From positions 62,001 to 126,000 of the forward strand of contig NZ_JBHJHQ010000005.1 in the NCBI RefSeq assembly GCF_042219825.1: a DNA stretch of 64,000 bases, given 5' to 3'. Source of the stretch: JBHJHP01 sp042219825 (GTDB taxonomy: Bacteria; Bacteroidota; Bacteroidia; Bacteroidales; UBA5342). The notes under the pieces were generated by a model. The model searched no databases. It worked only from the letters and a program-made list of their open reading frames with translations, and had not been told where the DNA came from. A program made the position numbers and the translations under genes. Positions 37,369-46,923 of the stretch are shown piece by piece (position 1 is the stretch's first letter; the number at the start of each line of letters is the position of its first letter).

Positions 37369-38421
37369 ATGTTAAATGATGTTATCCCCACCCCGGATAC
37401 CTTACCCGTACATTGGGTCTGGTTTCAGATTTTGTTAACGTTTACATTTGTACTTCATTTGTTACTGATGAACCTGGTTTTAGGAGGAAGTCTTCTGGCC
37501 ATTGGCGATTTGGTACGAGGGAAGAGTATTGACAAGGAATCCCAACACATTCCTACATTGATTGCACTTACAATCAACTTAGGGGTACCTCCACTACTGT
37601 TTGTGCAGGTGCTGTTCGGAAACTTCTTTTATTCCAGTTCGGTCATGATGTCGGTTTACTGGATCATGATTATTCCGATTTTAATTCTGGCTTATTACGG
37701 TGCCTATATCTTTTCAAGAAGAATGGACACCAATTCTACCTTTGGAAAAGCAATGCTCATCTTGTCCACATTGCTCATTCTGTATATCGGGTTCATGTTT
37801 GTCAACAACTCCACCTTTTCTATTCAACCGGACAAATGGAGTGCCTACAACGACAATCCGGGAGGAACCCTGCTGAACCTTCGTGATCCATCGTTCTGGC
37901 CGCGTTACCTGCATTTTATAACAGCTGCAGTAGCAATTGCCGGTTTAGGAAAAGCTATCTGGATACGGTTCTTTAAAAAAGCAGACCCCGAGGAAAAAGA
38001 ACAAGGCATAAAAAAGAATTTGAGAATCTTCGGATTTACTACCATGATACAGTTTATTTTTGGCATCTGGTTTTGGCTGGCATTGCCTAAAGATGTTACC
38101 ATGGCATTCATGGGACAGAACATTATTGCCACCATCCTCATGATGTTGGTATTAGTATCAGCAGTACTTATCATCATTTTCGCGATGCGCGGGAAACTGA
38201 TTCCTTCTTTAATTCAGGGATTGTTTCAGGTGATACTGATGGCCGTTGTGCGGGAGATAGCCCGCTATACTTACCTCGACGGAATTTTTAAACCATCACA
38301 ACTTGAAAATGTACACCAAAGCACTCCGCTTATTGCATTTTTGCTTGTTTTTATTCTGGGTTTGTTCCTGTTATTCTATATGTACAAGCTTGCTGTTGAA
38401 CCTAAAATCAAAAAATCATGA
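37369..38421 (+). CDS. Polytopic membrane protein resembling cytochrome bd subunit I (CydA-like, non-catalytic type)
   Basis: 350 residues, about 8-9 hydrophobic helices, no signal peptide. Helix 1 reads FVLHLLLMNLVLGGSLLAIGD. Its His (about 30) and Gly spacing match the H-x8-G helix of CydA that carries haem b595 ligand His19 in E. coli. A later PSFWPRYLHFITAAVAIAG segment is paralogous to PSFLPGLLFRTAIAVTFAG in the next gene. The Glu pair of CydA (E99/E107) and the Q-loop are missing. It is coupled to the next gene by a 4-bp ATGA overlap, suggesting a heterodimer of CydA-like subunits. The remote homology was read by eye; quinol or haem binding is inferred. Confidence 0.6.
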   Translation: MLNDVIPTPDTLPVHWVWFQILLTFTFVLHLLLMNLVLGGSLLAIGDLVRGKSIDKESQHIPTLIALTINLGVPPLLFVQVLFGNFFYSSSVMMSVYWIMIIPILILAYYGAYIFSRRMDTNSTFGKAMLILSTLLILYIGFMFVNNSTFSIQPDKWSAYNDNPGGTLLNLRDPSFWPRYLHFITAAVAIAGLGKAIWIRFFKKADPEEKEQGIKKNLRIFGFTTMIQFIFGIWFWLALPKDVTMAFMGQNIIATILMMLVLVSAVLIIIFAMRGKLIPSLIQGLFQVILMAVVREIARYTYLDGIFKPSQLENVHQSTPLIAFLLVFILGLFLLFYMYKLAVEPKIKKS

Positions 38422-41072
38422 ATTATCCAATTTGGTATCTCCCAAATATTGGCGGTGGTCTGCTCATCGCAATCATTGCAATATTACATGTAGTTGTAGC
38501 CCATCTTGCCGTTGGCGGCGGTTTATTCCTGGTAATGACTGAACGCAAAGCCATAAAATCAAATGATTCTGGTATGTTGCAATACGTTAAAAAACATACG
38601 TCTTTCTTCATGCTGCTGACCATGGTGTTTGGAGGTGTTTCCGGAGTTGGCATTTGGTTCATCATCTCATTGGTAAATCCGGGTGCTACATCGGCCCTGA
38701 TCCATAATTTTGTGTTCGGCTGGGCTATAGAATGGGTATTTTTTATTGGGGAAATTGTGGCGCTGCTTATTTATCACTACCGGTTCGATAAAATGAATCC
38801 TAAAAACCATATGATCATCGGATGGCTTTATTTCATTTTTGCATGGTTAAGTTTATTTATCATCAATGGCATCCTCGGATTCATGCTAACACCCGGAAGA
38901 TGGATTGAAACCGGAAATTTCTGGCTAGGATTCTTCAATCCCAGCTTTTTACCCGGTCTGTTATTCAGAACAGCTATAGCGGTAACATTTGCCGGTGTCT
39001 TTGCATTGGTAACCGGATCATTTTTAAAAGACAAGGAGTTAAGAACCCGCGTATTCCGGTATAGCGCAAAATGGATGTACATTCCGTTGGTGGTTCTGGC
39101 ATTAACCGGATTTTATTATTCAACCGTAATCAGTGAAGAATCATTCAGAAATCTGTTTCATGTTAATCCTGAAAGCCGCGTCTTCATCAGCCTTCTCATT
39201 TATGCTTCCATAGCTTTATTCGGACTTGGCTTACTGACTATCGTAAAGATGAATAGTTTTCTTCAAAAGCTCCTGGCATTTGCATTGGTAATAATTAGTC
39301 TGGGCTGGATGTCCGGGTTTGAATACATGCGCGAAATAGCGCGAAAACCCTATGTACTATATGATTATATGTATTCCAATGGCATTCATCCTGAGGATAT
39401 TCCAATAATAAATGAGACCGGCTTTTTAGCTTCTGCTAAATGGTCCAAAATAAAAAAAGTTACCAATGACAATAAACTTCAGGCCGGTGCCGAAATTTAC
39501 CGCATTCAGTGTATGTCCTGTCATACCATTGATAATTATAATGGAATCAAATCCAGGACAAACCGTTTAACGGAACGCGGTCTTGTTGCACAATTAACAG
39601 GGATGGGAAAAGTAAACACATACATGCCTCCGTTTGTAGGAACAGAAAAGGAAAAAGATGCATTAGCGGCTTATATTTATGAGGATATCCAGGGCAAAAC
39701 AACTTCAGTTTCAAAACCGTACATACCCACTCCACTCACAACAGAAGTACCTCCCTTTGACCCCAAAAAGGATGACTATGTATTGTTAGTATGGAATGAC
39801 CTCGGCATGCACTGTATCTCTGATGATGAAAAATATTTTTCATTCCTTCCTCCCGCTAACACACTGAATGCACAACTTTTTAAACGTGGTGCTGTACCAC
39901 AGGTTGTTACAGAAGGTGTTGAACTGCTGTACGAGGCAGAACCTATGCATGCGCATCCCGAGAAAACGCATCCTTCATTCTGGGAATACTCGAAAGAAAT
40001 TTTCGGAGTGGATATTCCTTTAGGCAAAGGCTTAGCCGGAAAGACCGTTAAAGATACCATGGATGTTCATGGCAACCACTTTGCAGCAGATTTCATCCCG
40101 GTGGTTCCATACCGTGAGGATAATATCTACAGCCCTTACCCGATGTTCACCATACGGGCAATCGACAAAAATACCGGTGAATTACTGGTGACAACAAAAG
40201 CGGTTACGCCGACGTCCACAGAAATGGGATGTAAAAACTGCCATGGTGGCGATTTTGCATGGAACGGAATATCAGGTGTATCAAATGAAACATCACGAAA
40301 TATTCTTGCTGCTCACGACAGATATAATGGAACAACCTTACTGGCTGACGCAGAAAACGGTCATCCAAAACTTTGTCAATCCTGCCACGCCGACCCGGCA
40401 GTGGGCGCAAAAGGACAGGATGGCATTCTAAACTTTTCGTCTGCCGTACACGGTTTCCATGCCAATTATTTAGCCAATATGGACAACACGTCGTGTAATA
40501 TGTGTCACCCGTCAGCTACAACAGGAAACACAAACTGTTACCGGGGAAGACATACCGAAACGGGCATAAATTGCACAAATTGTCACGGAAGGATTGAGGA
40601 TCATGCCTTAAGTCTTTTGGCAGCACAGAAAAACATTAAGCAGGCAGAAGTCCTTGCTAAAAACCTGGAGCCATATTTTGCTGCTGACAAAGCCAGCATT
40701 AACCCTCGTACGCCCTGGTTGAACGAACCGGATTGTAAAGGTTGCCATACTAACTTCAACATTAACCAGGACGGTTATACCGGAACCGCCTTTAACAAGT
40801 GGGCTGCCAGCTTTAACGATCTGTATCGCAACCGCACGGACAATAATGGCGTGATGTGTATTTCCTGCCACGGCTCAACCCATGCAGTGTATGGGGCGCA
40901 AAACATTTATGAAAAACAAAGGGATAATATGCAGCCTTTGCAGTATCAGGATATGGCAGGAACAATAGGCACCCATAATAATTGTGCAGTTTGTCATATA
41001 AAGGCTATGGATGTAAATGGCCATCACCGGAATATGGTGAACAGAAAAGATAATGTAGCTATTGTTAAGTAA
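38418..41072 (+). CDS. CydA-like membrane protein fused to an octahaem cytochrome c
   Basis: 884 residues. The N-terminal about 310 residues are membrane helices like cytochrome bd subunit I: LHVVVAHLAVGGGLFLVMTER (His 24, 29; CydA helix 1 spacing), FGGVSGVGIWF, AIEWVFFIGE (Glu 105 and 112, compare E99/E107 of CydA) and LSLFIINGILGFMLTPGRW. Next comes a class I cytochrome c domain with CMSCH (about 365). A non-haem segment with VWNDLGMHC (about 460) follows. Then come seven CXXCH motifs at about 604 (CKNCH), 653 (CQSCH), 693 (CNMCH), 719 (CTNCH), 773 (CKGCH), 814 (CISCH) and 856 (CAVCH). The haem part should lie on the periplasmic side. Likely role: quinol-linked electron transfer to or from periplasmic acceptors, or an oxygen-reductase-like complex. 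Fold assignment of the membrane part is by eye. Confidence 0.7.
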   Translation: MNYPIWYLPNIGGGLLIAIIAILHVVVAHLAVGGGLFLVMTERKAIKSNDSGMLQYVKKHTSFFMLLTMVFGGVSGVGIWFIISLVNPGATSALIHNFVFGWAIEWVFFIGEIVALLIYHYRFDKMNPKNHMIIGWLYFIFAWLSLFIINGILGFMLTPGRWIETGNFWLGFFNPSFLPGLLFRTAIAVTFAGVFALVTGSFLKDKELRTRVFRYSAKWMYIPLVVLALTGFYYSTVISEESFRNLFHVNPESRVFISLLIYASIALFGLGLLTIVKMNSFLQKLLAFALVIISLGWMSGFEYMREIARKPYVLYDYMYSNGIHPEDIPIINETGFLASAKWSKIKKVTNDNKLQAGAEIYRIQCMSCHTIDNYNGIKSRTNRLTERGLVAQLTGMGKVNTYMPPFVGTEKEKDALAAYIYEDIQGKTTSVSKPYIPTPLTTEVPPFDPKKDDYVLLVWNDLGMHCISDDEKYFSFLPPANTLNAQLFKRGAVPQVVTEGVELLYEAEPMHAHPEKTHPSFWEYSKEIFGVDIPLGKGLAGKTVKDTMDVHGNHFAADFIPVVPYREDNIYSPYPMFTIRAIDKNTGELLVTTKAVTPTSTEMGCKNCHGGDFAWNGISGVSNETSRNILAAHDRYNGTTLLADAENGHPKLCQSCHADPAVGAKGQDGILNFSSAVHGFHANYLANMDNTSCNMCHPSATTGNTNCYRGRHTETGINCTNCHGRIEDHALSLLAAQKNIKQAEVLAKNLEPYFAADKASINPRTPWLNEPDCKGCHTNFNINQDGYTGTAFNKWAASFNDLYRNRTDNNGVMCISCHGSTHAVYGAQNIYEKQRDNMQPLQYQDMAGTIGTHNNCAVCHIKAMDVNGHHRNMVNRKDNVAIVK

Positions 41073-41091
41073 TAATTCAGACAAATATGAG

Positions 41092-41120
41092 CGAGGGTTT
41101 CTCTTAAAGAGAAGCCCTCG
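41092..41120 (+). terminator. Terminator of the cytochrome bd-like operon
   Basis: 12-bp stem CGAGGGTTTCTC / GAGAAGCCCTCG (one G-T pair), 5-base loop, followed by TTTGTTAT, 19 bases after the stop. Confidence 0.85.
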
Positions 41121-41197
41121 TTTGTTATCTATTAAATCTTCTTTTTATTTGTTTCAAAACCCCAGCTCCGCACCCCCTTTTTCAAAGGTGGACAATT

Positions 41198-42214
41198 TTA
41201 TAAATTCTTTGAATATTCGTTTTTATTATCCAAAACAGATTCTATAAGTTCCAGTTCATCGGCAGAAAAACTGAGGTTATTAAGTGCCGCAAGATTATCC
41301 TCCAACTGACTAACAGAACTTGCTCCGATTAAAACAGAGGTGACTCTGTGATCTTTCAGTAACCAGGCTAAAGCCATCTGCGCAAGCGACTGATCCCGGC
41401 TGGTAGCCAGTTCATTTAATTTAATTACTTTTTTAATCCGTTCTTCCGTAATCCATTCCTTCTGCAAATGGCCGTAATTTTTTGATGCCCGCGATCCTTC
41501 CGGAATACCAGTAATATATTTATTAGTTAACAAACCTTCAGCCAGAGGAGAAAAGACGATACACCCAACACCGTGCGCTTCAACCGCATCCAGTAGATCT
41601 TCCTCTACCCATCGCACAAACATATTGTATTTAGCCTGATGCAACAGACAGGGTGTTTTATTCTCCTTTAAAATTTCAAAGGCCTTTGCGGCTTGTTCTG
41701 CCGGATAATTGGATATGGCAGCATACAATGCTTTGCCAGAACGAACAATGTCTGTTAAAGCCTGCATAGTTTCTTCCAGCGGAGTTTCCGGATCGGGCCG
41801 ATGATGGTAAAATACATCCACATAATCCAGCCCCATACGTTTCAGGCTCTGATCCAGACTGGCCATAAGGTATTTTCTGGAGCCCCAGTTTCCGTAAGGC
41901 CCGTCCCACATATCAAAACCGGCTTTAGATGAAATAAACAATTCATCCCGATGATGATGAAAATCTTCTTTTAAAATTCTTCCAAATGTTTCTTCCGCCG
42001 AACCGTATGGAGGACCGTAATTATTAGCCAGATCAAAATGCGTTATCCCTCTGTCAAAAGCTGTACGGATAATATCTTTTGCATTACTATAGTTATTCAC
42101 CCCACCGAAATTATGCCATAACCCGAGCGAAACAGCAGGCAGCAACACACCACTTTTGCCACTTCGGTTATAAACCATATTCTCATACCTTGTTTTGTCA
42201 GGAGTATAATCCAT
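41198..42214 (-). CDS. Aldo/keto reductase, YghZ/Gpr-like
   Basis: 338 residues, NADPH-dependent (beta/alpha)8 oxidoreductase. Catalytic tetrad motifs: THFDLANNYGPPYGSAEETFG (Asp and Tyr), LFISSKAGFDMWDGPYG (Lys) and YVDVFYHHRPDPETPLEETM (His). The long FDLANNYGPPYG and the GNWGSRKYL insert are typical of the YghZ subgroup, whose E. coli member reduces L-glyceraldehyde 3-phosphate and methylglyoxal. Last gene of a three-gene minus-strand operon, 11 bp after the pgeF-like gene. The true substrate here is unknown. Confidence 0.92.
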   Translation of the reverse strand: MDYTPDKTRYENMVYNRSGKSGVLLPAVSLGLWHNFGGVNNYSNAKDIIRTAFDRGITHFDLANNYGPPYGSAEETFGRILKEDFHHHRDELFISSKAGFDMWDGPYGNWGSRKYLMASLDQSLKRMGLDYVDVFYHHRPDPETPLEETMQALTDIVRSGKALYAAISNYPAEQAAKAFEILKENKTPCLLHQAKYNMFVRWVEEDLLDAVEAHGVGCIVFSPLAEGLLTNKYITGIPEGSRASKNYGHLQKEWITEERIKKVIKLNELATSRDQSLAQMALAWLLKDHRVTSVLIGASSVSQLEDNLAALNNLSFSADELELIESVLDNKNEYSKNL

Positions 42215-42225
42215 TGTTATCGATT

Positions 42226-43032
42226 TTAAGATTTTATCATCATACCGGTCAAAAACCTACCTGTATTTCCATTTTCCATTCTATACGAATAAAACTCAGT
42301 ATTGTTCTTCCATGTGCAAAATGTACAACTCTCTATATTTGATCCCGAAACACCTGACTGTTCTAATTGAATTCGTGCCGCTTTCTTTAAATCAAAATAA
42401 AAGCTTCCGTTTTGTATGAACCAGACTGATTCTCCAGGCAAGACCTTCTCAATTTCATCAATCACCTCCTGCCCTACTTCATACTTATCACCTTCAATAC
42501 AAGGGCCAATACCACAAAAGAGATTTTCAGGCGAATGTTCAACGCCCATCATTTTTAAGGTTTTCCCAATTATTCCGTTGGCAATACCACGCCAACCCGC
42601 ATGAATTACACCTATAATTCCGGAAGGTTTGTTGTAAACCGTAACCGGCACACAGTCCGCAGTTCTTATACCAACGAAAACAGCCGGTAAAGATGTTATC
42701 AATGCATCACAGGATGATAGAAGTAATTCCTTTTGCTCCTGATCCTTATTCAGAAAATCTTCATTTATCGTTACAATATTATTCCCATGAACCTGAACCG
42801 GTAAAATAAATTGATCCAATCCTGCTAAAAAAGAAATATCTGACTTTACCAATTCAATATTGCTTTCTATCAGCTCCGTATCATCAGCCGTATTTTCGCC
42901 AAGATTTAATGCATCAAACGGAGGTGAGCTGTAACCTCCCACCCTGGATGTAGTTATCTGAATCAACTCAGGAAAATCATTGAAGATCTCATGCTGATAT
43001 ACCATGATATGTTGCAGCTTCTTTTGGATCAT
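42226..43032 (-). CDS. pgeF: PgeF/YfiH (LACC1-like, DUF152) family protein
   Basis: 268 residues, the family's usual length. Conserved motifs: TSRVGGYSSPPFDALNLG, LPVQVHGNNIV, DALITSLPAVFVGIRTADCVPV (active-site Cys), GVIHAGWRGIANGIIGKTL (catalytic His) and FCGIGPCIEGDKYEVG, then FDLKKAARIQLEQSGV. Family members have been described as purine nucleoside phosphorylase/adenosine deaminase-like enzymes and, in E. coli, as a peptidoglycan editing factor. The start overlaps the stop of the GH3 fusion gene by 4 bp (ATGA), tying it to a cell-wall enzyme. Confidence 0.9.
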   Translation of the reverse strand: MIQKKLQHIMVYQHEIFNDFPELIQITTSRVGGYSSPPFDALNLGENTADDTELIESNIELVKSDISFLAGLDQFILPVQVHGNNIVTINEDFLNKDQEQKELLLSSCDALITSLPAVFVGIRTADCVPVTVYNKPSGIIGVIHAGWRGIANGIIGKTLKMMGVEHSPENLFCGIGPCIEGDKYEVGQEVIDEIEKVLPGESVWFIQNGSFYFDLKKAARIQLEQSGVSGSNIESCTFCTWKNNTEFYSYRMENGNTGRFLTGMMIKS

Positions 43033-46019
43033 GGCAACATGGCATTATAGATTTTTTGCTGAATATTGGTCCGTACGTTTTCATCTACCAGCTTATTATT
43101 GTATGCATCAGGATTTACCCTGTTTGACAAAAACACATATACAATCTGATATTGGGGATCGATCCATACATAAGTTCCTGTGAATCCCGAATGACCAAAA
43201 CTTTTTAAAGATGCCGACAAACACGCCGGACTAACTTTTGATGTATCCGGCTCTGGCTTATCGAATCCTAATCCACGCCGGTTAAGCTGGTTACCGGTTT
43301 GTGTATAATAATCTATGGTTGAAGATTTAAAATAGTGCGTATTTCCATACCAGCCATCATTCAAAAGCATTTGGCCATATTTGGCTATATCAGTGGCATT
43401 GGAGAAAAGACCTGCATGACCGGCCACACCGCCTACCATTGCCGCAGCCTGATCGTGGACATAACCTCTTAATAAACGTTTACGAAAAAAATGATCATCT
43501 TCGGTTGGGACAATTCTTTTCAGATCAACCTGCTGTATTGGTCTGAACATCGTGTTATTCATTCCAAGCGTATTGTAATACATAGAATCGGCCAGGACAT
43601 CAAGTGTGGAGTGTGTTACAAAATCCACAACCTTTTCAAGGTAATAGAAATTCAGATCACTATAGCGGTAACTACGTGTAGAATCTACATCACTTGTGTC
43701 GATCCATGTATAGATTGAATCCTTAATGGCATCGAACATATACATCTCCGGAACCACTTCTATAGAATGATCTGCATCCTTTCTTTTACTCACAAATCCA
43801 TCCTTGAATTTTGCATAACGATTCACGTAAACACCTTCACCTACCTGTATATTAAAAACCGATGTTTTCCGCCGGCTAAAAAGTCCATCCTTTAAATTAT
43901 CGGTATTAACAATCATATAATGAAAAGGGATGTAAGGCTTCAGACCAGACTGATGCAACAGTAATTCGCGTATAGAAATATCGCTTTTGAAGGTATCCGT
44001 ACACAGATGATCAAATTCCCTGAGTTTCATGTCAAGGTTCAGCTTTCCGGTTTCATTTAAGTGCATCACCACCGGTAAAGTGGCAGCTATTTTTGTTACT
44101 GATGCCAAATCATACAAATCACTCCAAACAACAGTATCCTTTTCCTTATATGTTTGATATCCATACGATTTATCAAAAACAATCTCTCCGTTTTTTGCAA
44201 TCAGCACCTGACAACCAGGCATCGCTTTGTCTTCAATGGCACTGTAAACCAGCGAATCAATCAGGTCAAGGGTGTCATTATTAAGTTTTTCATTTTCAGG
44301 AAACCCGTAATTCAGGCGTATTTTTGTAGTATATAAACCCGTTCCTTCAGGAAATTTCAGCCCCGCTGATACAGGAAGCATTCCCATTGCCGGCAAACCA
44401 CCCATAATAATCTGCGCTGTTACCTTTTCTATTTCAGGTTTATCCTCATATGCTACCAGAATTGACCCAAACCGTTTGAGTAAGGATTCCTTAAGACCTT
44501 TTAAAAGATAGGGATTTGAAAACAATACCAAGGAAATATTTTTTTGCGATGGCAGTTTCAGCAGTATATCCTGAACTTTATTATTAAATCCGTAATTTGT
44601 TGCTACTGAAAAAATATTTCCTGTATATGCCACCACTATGTCATCGTAGCCTGAAGCTTTCAACAAAACCTTATTGATTTGCTCAGGGCTGTTTATATCA
44701 AGATTAACCTGATCAAACTGCCTGTAACGATTCAACATATCACCAAATTTATCAAATGTCCCGCCAATAGTAACTAACAGAGCCTGCCTGTGGTTATCAG
44801 TAGAAAACGGAAGCATCCGGTTATCATTCTTTACTAATGTAACGGCATGCCTGACCGCCTTATCCAAAATATTTCGGAATTGCAGATAATCCTGTTTTTC
44901 ACCATACATATCTGGTACCGAATCAATAAGATATTTATTTTTATCGATGAGAATTCGTTTGACCCGTGCATTAATTTCCTGTTCTGTTATAATACTATCT
45001 GAAACGCCAGCCTTTATTTCATTTACCGCTTTTTCTATGTCAGCAGGAAATAAAAGCACATCATTCCCTGCCATAAAAGCCTTTAAATAATGTTGATCAA
45101 ATCTGTCATCTACCGAACGCATATTCAATGCATCAGAAAAAATCAGTCCTCCGAAATGAAGTTCGTGTCTCAAATAATCCAGCGCCTCTTTAGAAAGCGA
45201 AACAGGTAATCCTGTTGAATCCAGTGCAGGGACCAAAAGATGGCCGGCCATAATCCCTTCAATTCCCAGATTAATTGCCTTTTTAAACGGAATTAATTCA
45301 TTTTGGGATAATTGCTGTAACGATTTATTAATTACAGGAAGATCATGATGCGAATCGAGGTTTGTATCACCATGTCCTGGAAAGTGCTTCCCTACAGCCA
45401 TCACACCGGCATTTTGCATTCCCGAAAAATAAGCATATCCTTTATCTGCCACACGATATGGATTTTCTCCAAAAGAGCGTATGTTGATCACCGGGTTTGC
45501 TGAATTACTGTTCACATCAAGAACAGGAGCAAAATTTATATTGATCCCAACACCACGACACTGCTGTCCGATGGCGTAACCAACTTCCTTCACAATACGG
45601 TTATCACGTATGGCTCCCAGCATCATGTGTTTTGGAAACCATGTTACAGAATCCAGCCGCATGGAGACTCCCCATTCTCCATCTATAGAATAAAACAGTG
45701 GAATTTGGGAAATACCGTTCAGGTCCCGCATCAAATTTAACTGTTCTGATGGTGCGCCCTGCATGAACAGTATTCCTCCAGGATGATACTTTTCAACCCG
45801 TTTAATAAGTTGCTGTCTTCCCCTTTCCGATGAAGTACTCTGCACATCAATAAAAAACAATTGTCCTATTTTCTGCTCAAGGCTAAGAGTTGAAATAAGC
45901 GAGTCTATCCGATCAGAATTTTCAACCGGATGAAGTGGAAAATTTTGCTGCGCATTAAATTTTTGGACCGAAAAAAGGATTAAAAATAGTATGATTAATT
46001 CACGAATTTGTCTCAACAT
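43029..46019 (-). CDS. GH3 beta-N-acetylhexosaminidase-like / serine beta-lactamase-fold fusion protein
   Basis: 996 residues with a signal peptide (LFLILFSVQKFNAQQ). The N-terminal GH3 domain (about 35-350) resembles NagZ: GQLFFIDVQ, GVMAVGKHFPGHGDTNLDSHHDLP (about 205-228, catalytic His loop) and GLIFSDALNM with the nucleophile Asp (about 292). A GH3 C-terminal-like sandwich (about 380-560) follows. The last about 400 residues are a class C beta-lactamase/esterase fold with SxxK in DLASVTKI (about 640), YxN in RYSDLNFYYLE and an HSGFTGTYVW triad-like box. It probably acts on peptidoglycan fragments in the periplasm or at the surface. This fusion is recurrent in Bacteroidota. First gene of the operon, divergent from prmA. 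Confidence 0.9.
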   Translation of the reverse strand: MLRQIRELIILFLILFSVQKFNAQQNFPLHPVENSDRIDSLISTLSLEQKIGQLFFIDVQSTSSERGRQQLIKRVEKYHPGGILFMQGAPSEQLNLMRDLNGISQIPLFYSIDGEWGVSMRLDSVTWFPKHMMLGAIRDNRIVKEVGYAIGQQCRGVGININFAPVLDVNSNSANPVINIRSFGENPYRVADKGYAYFSGMQNAGVMAVGKHFPGHGDTNLDSHHDLPVINKSLQQLSQNELIPFKKAINLGIEGIMAGHLLVPALDSTGLPVSLSKEALDYLRHELHFGGLIFSDALNMRSVDDRFDQHYLKAFMAGNDVLLFPADIEKAVNEIKAGVSDSIITEQEINARVKRILIDKNKYLIDSVPDMYGEKQDYLQFRNILDKAVRHAVTLVKNDNRMLPFSTDNHRQALLVTIGGTFDKFGDMLNRYRQFDQVNLDINSPEQINKVLLKASGYDDIVVAYTGNIFSVATNYGFNNKVQDILLKLPSQKNISLVLFSNPYLLKGLKESLLKRFGSILVAYEDKPEIEKVTAQIIMGGLPAMGMLPVSAGLKFPEGTGLYTTKIRLNYGFPENEKLNNDTLDLIDSLVYSAIEDKAMPGCQVLIAKNGEIVFDKSYGYQTYKEKDTVVWSDLYDLASVTKIAATLPVVMHLNETGKLNLDMKLREFDHLCTDTFKSDISIRELLLHQSGLKPYIPFHYMIVNTDNLKDGLFSRRKTSVFNIQVGEGVYVNRYAKFKDGFVSKRKDADHSIEVVPEMYMFDAIKDSIYTWIDTSDVDSTRSYRYSDLNFYYLEKVVDFVTHSTLDVLADSMYYNTLGMNNTMFRPIQQVDLKRIVPTEDDHFFRKRLLRGYVHDQAAAMVGGVAGHAGLFSNATDIAKYGQMLLNDGWYGNTHYFKSSTIDYYTQTGNQLNRRGLGFDKPEPDTSKVSPACLSASLKSFGHSGFTGTYVWIDPQYQIVYVFLSNRVNPDAYNNKLVDENVRTNIQQKIYNAMLP

Positions 46020-46078
46020 CTGCCAGAAAACAATTGTATTGTCTAATTTTGCAACGAAATTAAGATATACTTTGCAGC

Positions 46079-46918
46079 ATGGGAAATTTTGATGTAAAAA
46101 TTAACATACCTGTTACTAACAATGCATTAACAGAAATTTTGATCGCGTTATTGTCTGATTACGGTTTTGATGGTTTCATTGAAGAAGACAGACAACTCAG
46201 AGCTTTTATTTCCGATGATAAAGCAACAAAAAACGAGATTACGGACGTCATAAATGCCTTGTCCGTTGAAGAAAAATTAAGTTTCGAAATTTCAAAGCTG
46301 GAAGAAAAGAACTGGAACGAGGAATGGGAGAAAAACTTTTTTCAACCGATCAGAATTGGCGATAAGTGTTTAATTAGAAGCAGCTTTCATCCTGTTCAGG
46401 GAAAAGCGGAATATGAAATCCTGGTTGATCCGAAAATGTCATTTGGAACCGGACACCATGCCACAACATACCTTATGATTGAGGAACTCCTGGAAACTGA
46501 TCTGCAAAACAAAGTTGTGCTGGACATGGGTTGCGGAACCGGAATCCTGGCTATTCTTGCAGCTATGCGAGGCAGTTCGGATCTTACAGCCATTGATATT
46601 GACGAGTGGGCTTATAATAACACTAAAGAAAATATTGCCATTAACAATGTTGATGGAATTAAAGTAGTACTTGGTGGAGCAGAAAAACTTGGGAACAGGC
46701 AGTTTGATGTGATTATTGCAAATATCAATCGCAACATCCTATTGGAAGATATGAAGTACTATTCGCTTGTATTAAAGTCCGGAGGAAAGATACTGTTTAG
46801 CGGATTTTACCTTTCTGATCTTGATATTATCAAGGAAGAAGCCGAAAAAAATAATCTGGTTTACCATCATCATCACACCAAATCGGACTGGACTATGGCG
46901 GTCTTCTATAAAGCCTGA
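46079..46918 (+). CDS. prmA: Ribosomal protein L11 methyltransferase
   Basis: 279 residues. The C-terminal class I methyltransferase fold has the SAM motif VVLDMGCGTGILAILAA (about 147-163), the preceding PrmA signature DPKMSFGTGHHATTYLMIE and the catalytic-loop segment VIIANINRNIL. The N-terminal about 90 residues form the substrate-recognition domain. It trimethylates lysines and the N-terminus of ribosomal protein L11. It heads a small operon; the Nudix gene starts 5 bp after its stop. Confidence 0.95.
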   Translation: MGNFDVKINIPVTNNALTEILIALLSDYGFDGFIEEDRQLRAFISDDKATKNEITDVINALSVEEKLSFEISKLEEKNWNEEWEKNFFQPIRIGDKCLIRSSFHPVQGKAEYEILVDPKMSFGTGHHATTYLMIEELLETDLQNKVVLDMGCGTGILAILAAMRGSSDLTAIDIDEWAYNNTKENIAINNVDGIKVVLGGAEKLGNRQFDVIIANINRNILLEDMKYYSLVLKSGGKILFSGFYLSDLDIIKEEAEKNNLVYHHHHTKSDWTMAVFYKA

Positions 46919-46923
46919 AATGT

